Origin: Plotosus lineatus
Taxonomy: Eukaryota; Chordata; Actinopteri; Siluriformes; Plotosidae
Length of the DNA: 64,000 nucleotides
Assembly: GCA_024760905.1 (NCBI GenBank)
Contig: CM045731.1
Coordinates: 22,795,001 to 22,859,000 of the forward strand
Direction: 5' to 3'
Below are positions 44,342 to 56,465 of this stretch, piece by piece. Below the pieces are notes generated by a model, which saw only the letters and a program-made list of their open reading frames with translations, ran no database searches and was not told the origin of the DNA. Every line of letters starts with the position of its first letter. Positions within the stretch are counted from its first letter, which is position 1. Both the position numbers and the translations under genes were made by a program.

Positions 44342-44827
44342 AGGGGTGGAACTTTCAGCTGGACACAGGAATTGCGGGAATGAACAGTTCAACAGGTAAG
44401 GTTTATTAACTCACTGGAGACACTGAAGAGCATAAACAATGACAAACACCAGAAACACTGTAGAAAGTCAGCAGAAACAAACACCGGCAATGCAAATAAA
44501 ATAAATGGTAATAAACAATGGCAATGGTGGCTTGGAAGGCTGGCTGACCACAGAGCAAAAGCCAAGAAGAAACACAAGGTAGCAACCAAGCGAGACAAAA
44601 TCAATTTTCTGGCAGAAAGGTGAATGTGCAGCTTTATCGTGAGTTGATTGAGGAGTGGGATCAGGTGTGCACTGCTGCACTCAGCCATAAGTAGGTCAGC
44701 CACACCCCTCAGCCACAGCCTGCAGTGCTGGGGAAAAAACAGGATGAGAACAAAACCATGGAACCACAAAACACAAACCATAACAGAGTTCTAATTGGAA
44801 TTGACCCCAAATGCTTTCAGTTCTCAC

Positions 44828-45388
44828 CTGTTTTTTAGTTCTGTCCACTTTAACAGAGACACTGTTGTGTCCTTTATGTTGATCAGTTGTACACAGATAA
44901 CACATGAAGCTTTGGTCAGAGCAGATCGTCTCCTTGAGATTTCCAGAAGCTTCCACTACTGTGTGCTTTTTCAATACAGAAACTTCATAATGAAGTTTCA
45001 GATCAGTCTCACAAAAGGACGCCACACACATCGGAGAGCACTTGATGGCTTTATGGTTTCTCCTGGTACAGAAATCACACTCCATATCTCCAGGTCCAGC
45101 GTAACAGTGAACAGGAGAAGCAGCTTGGACTTTAATCTTCACTTTTTATACCAATCAGCCAACCTGTTGTTTTTGCAGAGAACAGACCTTGGAGTGAAAG
45201 TGTCTCTGCACTGAGAATAGCTGTGCACTTCACTCTTATCTTCCTGATCCCAGCAGTCACTAATGCACTTCTTACAGAAACTATGACCACAGGAGAGACT
45301 CAGTGGATCCTTCAGGAGATCCGTACATACTGGACAGGATGAACTGATCAAATGAAAGCTGATCTACCAAAATACTTGCCTCTGCCAT
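44828..45388 (-). pseudogene. TRIM T3, exon 1 relic
   Basis: A third TRIM exon 1 with the ATG kept at 45388 ([10 protein letters not shown]) and a GTGAG donor. An extra base near 45340 shifts the frame before the RING. The RING has C-G-H-S-F-C-K-K-C, but the last pair is Y-S-Q-C instead of C-P-Q-C. Another shift lies near 45140. B-box2 has lost about 13 residues, including the C-H-T ligands (I-C-S-D-Q-S-F). No further exons follow: LTR and LINE sequence occupies the intron. Confidence 0.85.
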
Positions 45389-45477
45389 TTCTTCCTGGCT
45401 ATTTTCTTTGAATTGTTGAGTGTGCATGGAAAGGTGGAGAGGGAAGGAACACAACTTGGATCATGAATGTTTCTCTG

Positions 45478-45727
45478 TTAACCCTTCCTGTCACAACCCT
45501 TTTTAACAAGTGACAGAAACATGCTGATGACTTTGCAGCCTACTCTTTACGAAAGTCAGCAATGGTTCTTTTACATGCCTCTCACCATAGACAGTGAGAG
45601 ACATGGCCTGCCTTTGATAACCCAGTTGGATGCACTGGGGGGGGGGGGGACTTGCGGAGAGTGGGACTTGAACCCCCAACCTTTGGATCAGTGATCCAGT
45701 GCCCTATACCACGAGACCACCACTGCC
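45478..45727 (-). mobile_element. RTE-family SINE with tRNA-like head, 3'-truncated
   Basis: The minus strand starts with the head GCAGTGGTGGTCTCGTGGTA (A box) and the B box GGTTCAAGTCC (about 45675). The core follows to 'gggttgtgacagg', where it stops. The 3' RTE-like tail is missing. Confidence 0.8.
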
Positions 45728-46136
45728 CCATCTGGAAATCATAGAGTACAGATTATATTTTGCATTACTAAATCTCAATTAATTTGCTTCACAGCTTGAA
45801 CAAAGGGAATGTTTTGTACTCGTCCTGGAAAATCATTAATATCACAACATACTTTGTAGCTAGTATTTAACTAATATAGTTTTTTTTTCTTTGTATCTAA
45901 GTATAACTAGTATCTAATCACAGGCTTTACATCTGTCTGTGAAAAGTTTACAGTATCATAATACTGGACACAAAAGATAAATCAAGTTGACATGTCACTG
46001 GAAGGTGATCTGATTTTGTCCTTGATATTACAACAAGGTCACTAATTTTTTCAAATAAGCTTGAAGAGGCTAACACATAATCAACTAGGCTCGTTCCACT
46101 ATGAGTTATACATGTGAAAGCGCCTTTGGGGTCTCC
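45728..46136. other. Spacer without recognised gene
   Basis: AT-rich, with no gene seen. Confidence 0.5.
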
Positions 46137-46660
46137 TCACTTGCGTCCATTTACAATGTGAATACCCCAGACACGACACAAGTCTAATAGTTCCAATCCG
46201 AAACGATTCGTAACTGTATCTTGAGTTGCACGAGGGGCACGAAACATGTCAATTTCATATAGGTCACCCAGGTGCAGAATATCAACAATCTCCTCATCAT
46301 CAATGATAAAATCATCATAAGTTCCGGTACGAGCATTAAAATCGCCAAATAGCATGAATTCAGTATCATCAGCATATTCATGTTTGAGAGTAGATAAATA
46401 TTGATCTAAATTGTCCAATCCATTGTTTTCGGATACATACATTGGTGAATTCTCAGCTAGAATGTAAACAAATCCCATCATGAATGAATTAACTCCTGTT
46501 GGTCTAACAATAAAAAATACAGAATTAACCCAGTTTTCATAAAGCCTTTTAAACATTTTAGACAGGGAATTATGAATATATACTGTAACACCTCCAGAAA
46601 AATGACCCGAGTCTTTTATACGTCTTGCAACAGATCTGAAACATACATGATCCTGCAAAA
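46137..46660 (-). pseudogene. LINE endonuclease fragment, third family
   Basis: A 173-codon open minus-strand stretch with G-G-V-T-V-Y-I, F-M-L-F-G-D-F-N-A-R-T-G (catalytic Asp/Asn) and G-L-E-L-L-D-L-C-R, typical of the middle of an APE-type LINE endonuclease. It is not the RTE or family-2 type. Both ends are cut, and the SD-H catalytic end is missing. Confidence 0.7.
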
Positions 46661-46674
46661 GATCCTGTACAGGT

Positions 46675-47431
<757 letters not shown>

Positions 47432-47739
47432 ACTGAATAAATATAATTTATGTTGTTGTGTTTAATGACTTTGTTGTTGCACCTACTGAGTCACTTATTT
47501 ATTGAATTATTATTATTATTATTATATTTTACTATAATGGAACTGTTTACTGGGCCTTTGTAAGGTCCCTTTTAAACATAGGACTGAGGTAATTATTCTA
47601 TTGAATTACTGTATCTGTTTTTGCTGTTCTGATCCTTTCTGTTTTTTCCACAGCTTGACTCTTTGCACGACCGCACAAGAAATTCCTATGTGTGTAAAAA
47701 CACAAATGGCAAGAAAGAATCTTGAATATTGTGCTCATG

Positions 47740-48873
47740 GCAAGGACTGTTCTCGCCATCCCAGCAGCAGCGCAGCGAGCGAGAGAGACTTTTCCACAGC
47801 CTGGGTTTGTAATTCAGGAATGGAAATCACAGCTGAAGTAAGAGGCAGTGGATGAGATCTGGTTTATGCACAGCAATCTCCGAATTAAATAACTCTCCTC
47901 CCAGTGAAAAAATAAAAGACTGGGTCTGGTTCAGTCTCCACTCTGAGAATGGGGCGGTCAGTGCAGTATTAAGCATTAATATGATTGAAAAGAATATTGA
48001 GCATGCTCCTTCTTAAAATAAGTCTTCATATACCTTTCTGTGTTGCTGTCATTTTTGTAAATTAAAATGATGACAAAACAACATGAATATAATGAAGAAA
48101 AAGAAGATCCCATAAAGGGAGTGATGGTGAGCCAGGCCAGACTACCCAACCTGTTAACACATCTGGCATCACCCCGTCCTGCCCTTTGTAGGATAGCTGT
48201 TCTTTTTCTTTATAAAAATACAAGAAGGACTGAAATACATTCATTCATTTTCTGAACTGCTTCAGGCTATTAAGGGTCGCGGGGAGGCTGTCGCCCATCC
48301 CAGTTGACGAGGGCAGAGTACACCCTGGACAGCTCACCAGGCCATCGCAGAGCAGGAAGACACTTGATGGTTATGCAGCTCTTCTTGTCAAAATTCAGTA
48401 ATGATTCTTTTCCAGCCACGCACCATAAATAGTGAGCGGCATGGCCAGCCTTTGATAATCCAGTTAGCTGCACTGGGGGGAGAGTGACAACCCATGGAGA
48501 GTAGGGCTTGAAGCCCCAACCTTCAGATCAGTAAACCAGCACCTTTTACCACAAGGCCATCAATGCCTCAAGCCTCAAATAGATGTTGGGAATTTTCATT
48601 GAAAGTAACTTTTTATTCATGATATTTTTCTGAATCTAAATGTTTTTTGCAAGCAGAATTGTAATATAGTTGTCTCTGCAGTGGTTTAAAACAATGCAAC
48701 ACATTATTTTTTAATATATTAACATGAAGGAAAAAGAAGGGGGTTGGACATTATATGCAATGTTATTTGATTTTAAATGTAAAAAAAATTACTTGTGGCT
48801 CCCAGTGTTTGCTTTGCTGTGGAAAACGGGTCCAAATGGCTCTTTGAAGGGCAAAGATTGCCAACCCCTGCAC
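47740..48873. mobile_element. hAT-like nonautonomous element, copy 2 (left-truncated)
   Basis: Matches 16020-17222 block by block (for example 'gaaatcacagctgaagtaagaggc', 'ttaaaataagtcttcatat', 'gatcccat..aaggga') and ends ...TTGCCAACCCCTG at 48870. A chimeric SINE is inserted at 48243-48570. Confidence 0.7.
48243..48570 (-). mobile_element. Chimeric SINE: RTE-SINE head with V-SINE-like tail, copy 1
   Basis: The minus strand starts with a decayed tRNA-like head (B-box-like 'gcttcaagccc', about 48507) and the core shared with the RTE-tailed SINE ('gtgcagctaactgg.ttatcaaagg'). After 'gctgcataacc' (about 48378) it switches to 'ctgctctgcgatggcctggtgagctgtccaggg' and a V-SINE-type tail ending near 48243. 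The same junction recurs at 62831-63165. Confidence 0.72.
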
Positions 48874-49640
48874 TAGGAGATTTTCTTCCGAAACAAAGAT
48901 TTTCTTCCGAAACAAGATAAGTACTGTATTTAAAAAAAAAAAATGTTTTTTTCTTAAGGATTTTTTTTTTTGTGTGGGGGATTGGTGACGCTCGTCCTTA
49001 CTCAAACAGTTGGTGGCAGTAGTGCAGCTCAACACAGGTTGCCTCTCGTTGTCAAAGAAGAAAGTTACGTGACGTTGGTTAGGGGCGTGGTTTCTTCCTG
49101 TACACTCAAAGTTCGAAGCTGGGACGTGAGAGTGAGGAAAAAATTTTACATTTACAGAGTGTTGTATACAAATTCAAGGTATGTGATAGTTGTTACATTT
49201 CTTTATACTTTTATTCAATTCTTTATCTCGAAGTATTTTTTTCTTTTAAAACAATATGATGTATTTTCGTGCAGGTCGCCATCTTGTATTGATGATAGTG
49301 TTTTAAGTCCGTTGAAGTCCTTTCGGGGTCGGGACGCATCGCGTTTAGAGCGGATAAGGAGCACAGACCAATGATTCAAACAAGTCCTTGTACAGTGTTA
49401 ATTCAATCAGGCCAGCCTTAAAATATCTTTGTTGGCGCCGAAATTGCACATAAAACCCCCACCTGAGCATTCACAGACGAAAAAAAAATATTGTCACGGT
49501 AACCCGTCCGGCACCTTACCGGATTTATTTTTTGGACTTCGTACGCCACCTACTGGGAATGAGGTGAAACATTGTGCCGAGTGTTTCGCAGACGATACCC
49601 GTTTAACTCCGATGAAAATTTATCCCCGACCAATGACGTG
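48874..49640. repeat. Duplicated unit, copy 2
   Basis: Matches 17224-17990, starting at the hAT right end ('aggagattttcttcc') and including the TGACG-containing block near 49070. It shows a small tandem duplication of 'agattttcttccgaaaca' at 48878-48915. The copies part company near 49640. Confidence 0.7.
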
Positions 49641-49966
49641 GAAGAAAAACTAGAGGCACGCTCTGCATATATTATACATGCCGTCATGGTCAATAAGCTA
49701 TGACTTCCGGTGAGGGCATAAAGCATGGTAAACAGACACACATCGATATGGAAACCGATGCGATAAATCTAAATACTTCGGATGTTTTGGATCCCTAGAG
49801 AAATATACTGTAATCTAAACATTTGCAGCATGCCCAGGAAGGTTTGGAAGATAGCTCGACACATAATCGGAGGTACAGACCTGAATAATATTCCCCATGC
49901 CAAACATGTCAACTGCCACACCCACCTCTCTTGTCTTCGTATCCTGCAGCAGGGATTTCAATTGAT

Positions 49967-50321
49967 GTCTGTCTTCCTTTCGGCTTTTTCCCTTTTACTC
50001 AGGAGTCGCCACAGCGAATCATCTGATTTGCACGTTTGATTTGGCAGAGGTTTTTTTTTTTTATGTCAGATGCCCTTCCTGTCACAACCCTTTTAGCAAG
50101 GGACAGAAACACCCTGACGACTTTGCAGCCTACTCTTTACGAAAGTCAGCAATGGTTCTTTTACATGCCTTTCACCATAGACAGTGAGAGACATGGCTCG
50201 CCTTTGATAACCCAATTAGCCGCACTGGGGGGGGGGCGCGACAGTGACAACCTTGTGGAGAGTGGGACTCGAACCCCCAACCTTTGCGCTATATACCACT
50301 AGACCACCACTGCCCCCTAGA
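49967..50321 (-). mobile_element. RTE-tailed SINE, full length
   Basis: TSDs gatttcaattgat at 49954-49966 and 50322-50334. The minus strand runs from the head (ggcagtggtggtctagtggt; B box GGTTCGAGTCC at about 50266) through the core to the RTE-like tail (aatcatctgatt and cctttcggctttttccc on the plus strand). This is the most complete SINE copy in the window. Confidence 0.9.
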
Positions 50322-50334
50322 GATTTCAATTGAT

Positions 50335-51138
50335 ATATTCCACAAATTAAAAGGATTTTGTCGGACACTTTTTGTAAAAAAAAAAAAACGGCACTACACA
50401 TTTATAACCACAAACACAGTTCATCTATACATGTAATGTTACAGATTTTTTTTCAAAAAAGTCAAATTTTGAGTTTAGACATACCTACATAGTACGCTGA
50501 CGTAATGACGCTGCATCCATTGTTTACAAACGTATATTTTAAACTGAAAGCGTACAAATAAATGTTGATGATCTCTTGGCAGGATTTTTTTAGTAAGATA
50601 TTAAACAAAACAATGGTCAAACCTCATTTATAAAATAAATCAATGTATTTCCTTGATCAATACCTCTTTTTACACCAGTCAAATAATGATGAAATCAATA
50701 AAAATTTACTTTGAAAGAATTATTTTTAATGATGCCCGATTTAATATTAATATTAAGACATTTGGTTTTAAGAATAAAAATGACATTGTTTTGAATAATA
50801 TTATTTTATATTAAGATAGAATTCAAAATGTCTGCATTTTTTTATTGGCCATTGGCTTTTGGACGACCACACTTCAGTTTGTGATCAGCTGCCTTTTGAT
50901 GATTCAGTAGCTGATAGCGGGTTGGGTAGTATTCATAAATAAACCATTGCACACACAGCGGTTTTGTTTTATGTGCTTTTCGTTAGGGATGTCATTGACA
51001 ATCAGAATATCGATATATCGCCGATATAATTACGTCGATCGATAATCGATACCTATAAAAGGGATATCGATACTTCTAACGTTATAGCTTCCTGTGTTCA
51101 TGACAGCGTCTGTAGTAAATTAAATTTTCAATGACACC
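50335..51138. other. AT-rich spacer
   Basis: No gene seen. An A-run lies at 50378-50389. Palindromic 'atcgatatatcgccgatata'-like sequence at 51006-51075 may be the edge of a DNA transposon. Confidence 0.45.
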
Positions 51139-51345
51139 CCGAGTAAATGGTCCGTCCCGCCTCTCTATATGATAAATGGTCCGTCCCGCCTCTCTGTATG
51201 GTAAATGGTCCGTCCCGCCTCTCTGTATGGTAAATGGTACTTCCCGCCTCTCTGTATGGTAAATGGTACTTCCCGCCTCTCTGTATGGTAAATGGTACGT
51301 CCCGCCTTTCTGTATAGTAAATGATATGTCCCTGCTTCCAGTGTG
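51139..51345. repeat. 29-bp tandem minisatellite
   Basis: About seven units of a 29-bp repeat (gtaaatggtccgtcccgcc plus tctctgtatg). Inner units are almost identical; the outer ones vary at the ccgtccc/acttccc position. Open frames across it are by-products. Confidence 0.92.
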
Positions 51346-51474
51346 CCGTGAGAGCGCATGTTCTCAACAGCACGGAACATTTTGAACAAGAAGAGACACT
51401 TATCACCGGATAATGCAGACACAGCCATCCCTTGCCACTTCGCGATTTGAGCATTGCGGTCTTGGTACATCACG

Positions 51475-51475
<1 letters not shown>

Positions 51476-51522
<47 letters not shown>
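51476..51522. repeat. AT microsatellite
   Basis: Uninterrupted (AT)n of about 46 bp. Confidence 0.92.
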
Positions 51523-51529
<7 letters not shown>

Positions 51530-51669
51530 CTCACATGGCACACTCAGATTTACTCACACGGCAAAGGGCTGGTGTGGGTGCAGGTTTTTACTTCAACCAA
51601 ACAATAGCCACACCTTCCACCTGTTTCCACCAATCACTGATCATCAAAAGAAAAGAAAAAAAAATCCGC

Positions 51670-51796
51670 GATTGGACATTATTGTTTCAATATTGAAGTG
51701 GAGCCATCTTGGTGAGATCACCTTGCTTTGTCTTAAACAGTAATGTGATCTCACCAAGATGGCTCCACTTCAGAATTAAAACAGTAATGTCCAATC
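51670..51796. repeat. Near-perfect hairpin
   Basis: The 51-bp arms 51670-51720 and 51746-51796 are reverse complements with only a few differences, around a 25-bp loop. A-rich and T-rich flanks extend the pairing. It looks like a small foldback element or a snap-back insertion. Confidence 0.88.
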
Positions 51797-51837
51797 GAGG
51801 TTTTTTTTTTCACCTGAATGATCTGGGTACCCTTCCA

Positions 51838-52650
51838 ATGCTCTTTTAGGGTTGAAAATTACATAGATGAAAATTAAGAGTTACGGGTGTGTGTGGATAT
51901 TTATTTGTTTTGGGCGGGGTGATTTTGTTTGTGGTTCCACAAGAACACAAGAGCACACACACAAAATCACCCCGCCCACACCAAATAAATATAAAAGCTC
52001 ATGGCAAGCAGCAGCGCGGCAAGCGAGAGATTTTTTTCTGCCGCCGGGGTTTGTAATTCAGGAACGGAAATCACAGTTGAAGTAAGAGACAGTGGATGAG
52101 ATTGTTTGTACACAGCAATCACCGAATTTAATAACTTTCCTCCCAGTGACAAAAAAAAAGACTGGGTGTGATTCACCCAGGTGGAGTCTTGGTCTCCACT
52201 CTGAGAATGGGTCGGTCAGTGAAACATTCAGCATTAATATTATTTCGAAGAATGTTGAGCAGGCTCCTTCTTAAAATAAGTCTTCATATACTTTTCTGTG
52301 TTGTTTTTTATTATTTTTCTTGATAAAAATACAAGGATTTGAACACATTCATTCATTTTCTGACCCACTTAATCCTAATTAGGGTCGCGGGGAGGCTGGT
52401 GATTTTTTTTTTTTTTTTTTTTTTTAACTGAAATGTTTTTGTTGCAAGCAGAGTTGTAATTTAATTGTCTCTGCATTTGTTTAAGTCAATGCACCACATC
52501 GTTGTTTATGTTGGAAAAAAGGGAAAAACATTATATGCAGTGTTATTTTATTTTAAAAGTCAAAAAAGGATTTGTGGCTCCCAGTGTTTTCTTTAATGTG
52601 GAAAACGGGTCCAAATGGCTCTTTGAATGGCAAAGGTTACCGACCCCTGG
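51838..52650. mobile_element. hAT-like nonautonomous element, copy 3
   Basis: Matches copies 1 and 2 from 'gggttgaaaattacatagatg' to the right terminus ...GGTTACCGACCCCTG (52649). An internal inverted repeat, about 51893-51930 with 51958-51995, surrounds a 'caagaacacaagagcac' loop. A V-SINE tail remnant at 52346-52405 sits where copies 1 and 2 also have one. The right flank differs from the other two copies. Confidence 0.7.
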
Positions 52651-52659
52651 TCTACAACA

Positions 52660-52959
52660 TCACATACATAATATAGCCTGATATACAAAAAAAAAAAATA
52701 AATCCTCGCGACTCCTAAGTGGCCTGCTCAGGCAAAAAAAATAAATAAAAAATTCATCCCTCCCTGGTGAATCTTTTTTTATCATGTTATTGCCAACAAA
52801 GAAAATTGTTAAGCCTGGCCTATCAAGCTTTATGAGCAATGGGAAGGTCTTTGGGACCTGTGATGAGGTTAGGCGCCCCATCCACCACGAATCTCCACTG
52901 TCATGTGTGCATGCCATAAGACAGTCGATAAGAGAAAGACCTGTCTACCTACACATGCA
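52660..52959. other. Spacer, or undefined 5' flank of LINE family 2
   Basis: No gene recognised. The 5' border of the following LINE is not defined. Confidence 0.4.
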
Positions 52960-54399
52960 GGCTTGATCCGGCTGATTGTGCGGAAGAAACTGCCAAATTA
53001 GTCCAACAGACGAGAAAGCGGACCCAGGGCACAGTGAGATACAGGACACTGTTGGCCATCCACTGCACCCTGACCTATCAGCAGCTGTTTTGATTATGCC
53101 GTGCCACTGGACCCAGACAGACCGGCATGAGAAAGTGAGGCTGACGATCTGCGCAATTCTCCCTCACTTAAATCCAAGCCAAGCGTAAGTCGTGTGGTGA
53201 AGCAGCAGGTGTGATTCACTGGAAACTGTAGTCATGGACGTACACACAGGCGGCCCAGGTCATAGGGTCGTTCTCTACTGGACTGAAGCAGCAGTAGAGT
53301 TTAGCAACCTCCTGGGTGACTGAGCAGTGCTCTTTAGGATTCACTGTGCTCACCTCCATGGAGGAAGGGGCTAGAAAAGGTGCAATAAACATAACCTGCT
53401 TCACTTTACCCTAGCCAGCAAACCGCGGCTGGCGGGGATCTCTAAAAGCGGTTGAACAGCAAGAAAGACAAAACAAGTGAAGGCACTCAACCTGGGCATG
53501 TGAAACGTGTGAACTCTGCTGGAGAACACTGAGGATGACATACCAGAAAGGAGAACTGCAAAAGTCACCAAAGAACTCGCTCGCTACAATGTCAACATGG
53601 CAGCCCTCTGAGGAAACATGCCTTGTGGACAATGGCCAGCTCACAGAGCATGGTGGCAGATATACCTTTTTCTTGAGTGGATGCAGCAGCACTGAACGGT
53701 GAGAGGCAGGTGTTGGATTTGCCATCAGATCCCACCTTGCCCATAAACTCATGAATCTCCCAGAGGGTGTCAACGATCGTCTGATGTCACTACAGGTCCC
53801 ACTTAGAAACAAGAAAAGTGTGACGCTGATCAGTGCATATACCCCAACAATGACCAACTCGGAGGACATGAAAAACAAGTTCTATGAGGAACTAGACACC
53901 CTCATTACAGCAGTACCACAGTCTGAGAAGCTTTTCGTTCTCAGTGACCTCAATGCCAGAATGGAGACAGGTCACCAAACCTGGGAAGGGATCATTGGAA
54001 GACACGGCACTGGCAAGTGCAACAGCGATGGCTTGCTGCTCCTCAAGTTGTGTGCCCCGCACGATCTCGTCCTCATCAACACACTGTTCCGCCTCCCCAC
54101 CCGTAACAAGACATCTTGGATGCACCCATGCTTCAGGCATTGGCATCTAATTGACTGTGTCATTACCAGGAAGAAGGACATACAGGACGTGAGCGTGACA
54201 AGGGTCATGTGTGGGGCTGACTGCTGGACTGATCCTCGACTCAGTGACCAAGTGCAAAGTTTGCATCCTGCCCATGAGAAGACCCCAAGGCCAGAAGACT
54301 GCAAAAAGGCTGAATGACTCCAAAGTGGAAGAACAGCAACATTGCACAAGAATTCGCCAAAGACCTCAACGACAGGCTGCAAGACAAACGACAATAATC
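52960..54399 (+). pseudogene. LINE family 2, copy 2: leader and APE endonuclease
   Basis: After a probable leader, the endonuclease starts near 53490 in broken frames (E-L-A-R-Y-N-V-N-M-A-A-L). It is open at 53751-54317: G-V-N-D-R-L-M-S-L, S-A-Y-T-P-T-M-T-N, L-S-D-L-N-A-R-M (usual form G-D-F-N-A-R; the catalytic Asp is kept but F is L) and N-K-T-S-W-M-H-P with H-W-H-L-I-D. The C-terminal catalytic box reads T-D-P-R-L where T-D-H-R-L is expected, so the catalytic His appears lost. Confidence 0.78.
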
Positions 54400-56465
54400 C
54401 GGACAGCACAGATAAACTGTGGGCAGCATTCAGAGATGTGGTGTACTCCACAGCCTTTAAACATCTTGGACCAGCAACTCACAAACACCAGTACTGGTTT
54501 GATGATAAAGTTGAGGAGATACAAGCACTCCTGTCAGATAAACACCAGCTGTTCAGAGCTTACCAGAATGACACCTCTTAATGAGTGAAAAAAGACGGCT
54601 TCGCAGGGGCAAAAAGCAAGCTGCACAAAAAACTGCGTCATATGCAGGACTCGTACAGCAAGAAGGCCGAAGAAATACAGGGATATGCAGCCAATCACAA
54701 CACCCAAGAATTTCTATGACGCCTTGAAGACTGTGCACGGACCTCAGTCCACTGGCCCCTCACCCCTCCTCACTGCAGACGGGACGCAGTTTCTGACCGA
54801 GAAAAAGCAGGTTCTGGAAAGGCGGGCTGAATATTTCAACCAGGTCCTGAACCACCTTGCCACGATCAAAGACGAGGCCATCGCCTGCCTACTTCAAATG
54901 GAGACGAACAAGGATCTCGACAACCTCCCCACATAAGAAGTCTTCAGAAAGACCGTCAAGCAACTTTCCTGTGGCAAAGCACAAGTATCAGATGCAATCC
55001 ATGTGGAGGTATACAAAGCAGGAGGACAAGCTTTGATGCAGAAACTGACAGAGCTCTTCCAGTCCATGTGGATTGAAGGTCCGACAACAGCTGAAAGATG
55101 CTAGCATGGACCACATCTATAAAAGGAAATGTAACCGCTGGTCCTGCAATAATTATCGAGGATCTCTCTCTTGTCCATAGCTGTGAAGATCCTTCCCCAT
55201 GTACCCCATGTAAGATCCAACTGTCTCTTCCAGCATCTCGAGCAGGGTCTCCTCCCTGAAAGTCAGTGTGGCTTTCATGCCGAATGTGGAACAGGGTGAA
55301 TCAAGTCTGTGTTCTTGACCCGATGCTCTTCGGCATGGTCTTTTCAGCCATGCGATCAGACGCTTGCCGTGATTGACAGGAAGGGATGCACGCCGGGTAC
55401 AGGCCTGATGGTAGACTGTTGAACCTCAGGTGCCTGCAGGCTGTTACAGAGGTGAAGGAGACGGTCATCGGAGACTTTTTGTTTGTTGATGATTGTGCCC
55501 TCAACACTGGCACTGAACAGAAGCAGCATGAAATGAACTGCTTCTCAAGAGCCTGTGACAATTTTGGCCTCACCATAAGCACCAGAAAGACTGGTGTAAT
55601 GTACCAGCTTGCAGCAGGACAGCCCTACCAGGACCTACACATGACGGTGAAGGGAAAGGAATTCCAGGTTGTTGACAGCTTTACCTATCTGGGTCGCACA
55701 CATTTCAAGAGCAGTGAAGATCGATGCAGAAGTCAACAACAGGATTGCCAAGGCAGTTCTACCTTTGGAAGGCTTCGTGAGAATGTGTGGGAGCGGAGAG
55801 GACTCGGCCTTACCTTCAAGCTAAAGACCAACCATGCAGTGGTGCCCATCACTCTCCGCTTTGCCTGTGAGACCTGGACTGTCTACAGCAGACACGCCAA
55901 ACAGCTCAACTGCTTTTATTTAAGCTGCCTTCACAGAATTCTCTGCATCAGGCGGCGGGACAAAATCACTGATACGAACGTCCCGGAGAAAGCCGGTATT
56001 CCTAGCTACAACACCCTTTTTCAGAAAGTGCATGTCAGTTGGGCAGGCCATGTTGTGAGCCGACGGACCATCGATTGCCAAAACAGCTACTGTATGGAGA
56101 GCTTTGTGAAGGCAAGCATTCAGTAGAGGTACTGAAGAAACACTTCAATGACAACCCTAAAGCATACCTCAAGGACCTGAACATCAACATCAGCACTTGG
56201 GCGCAGTTTGCTACCAACCGCTGAACTTTGGGCGCAGGTGCCCATACAGCAGAGTAGCGACAAACTGCAACAGTGCAGCAGAAACACGCAGTGCGCAAAG
56301 TTCGATCTGCCTCCACTTTCGTCGCAGCACCCACCCACACATGCCCTGTGTGTTGTTGAGCATTTCGGGCTCAGATTGGTCTCCGTCACCATCTCCGGTC
56401 CTACAACTAAGGATCTCAGATCTGATATGAAGTCATGGTCATCTTGGAACTCAAAGGACGAGCAA
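54400..56465 (+). pseudogene. LINE family 2, copy 2: reverse transcriptase and 3' end
   Basis: Linker and RT in several frames: F-W-F-D-D-K-V-E-E-I-Q-A-L-L (about 54490), L-L-T-A-D-G-T-Q-F (about 54765) and Q-C-G-F-H-A (about 55265). After a large deletion of the core come F-L-F-V-D-D (about 55477, usual form F-A-D-D), L-T-I-S-T-R-K-T, F-T-Y-L-G and C-E-T-W-T-V-Y-S-R-H-A-K. The end 'gaactcaaaggacgagc' at about 56463 matches copy 1. Dead copy. Confidence 0.8.

Larger units (their letters stand above)
40271..44785 (-). mobile_element. Solo LTR split by an RTE dimer
   Basis: With the LINE insertion removed (40288-44354, one target copy kept), a 448-bp minus-strand LTR remains. It starts TGTTATGGTTTGTG (44785) and ends CCACCCCTAACA (40271). 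Its start and length resemble the LTRs at 10523-11374, suggesting one family. It contains ATAAAG and AATAAA-type signals. No internal region remains and a 5-bp duplication is not evident. Confidence 0.65.

Noticed and set aside
45655..45727. tRNA-like sequence with good A and B boxes
   Set aside because: It heads a SINE repeated five or more times in the window.
51128..51473. Repetitive frames T-I-Y-H-T-E-R across 51.1-51.5 kb
   Set aside because: Generated by the 29-bp minisatellite in two frames.
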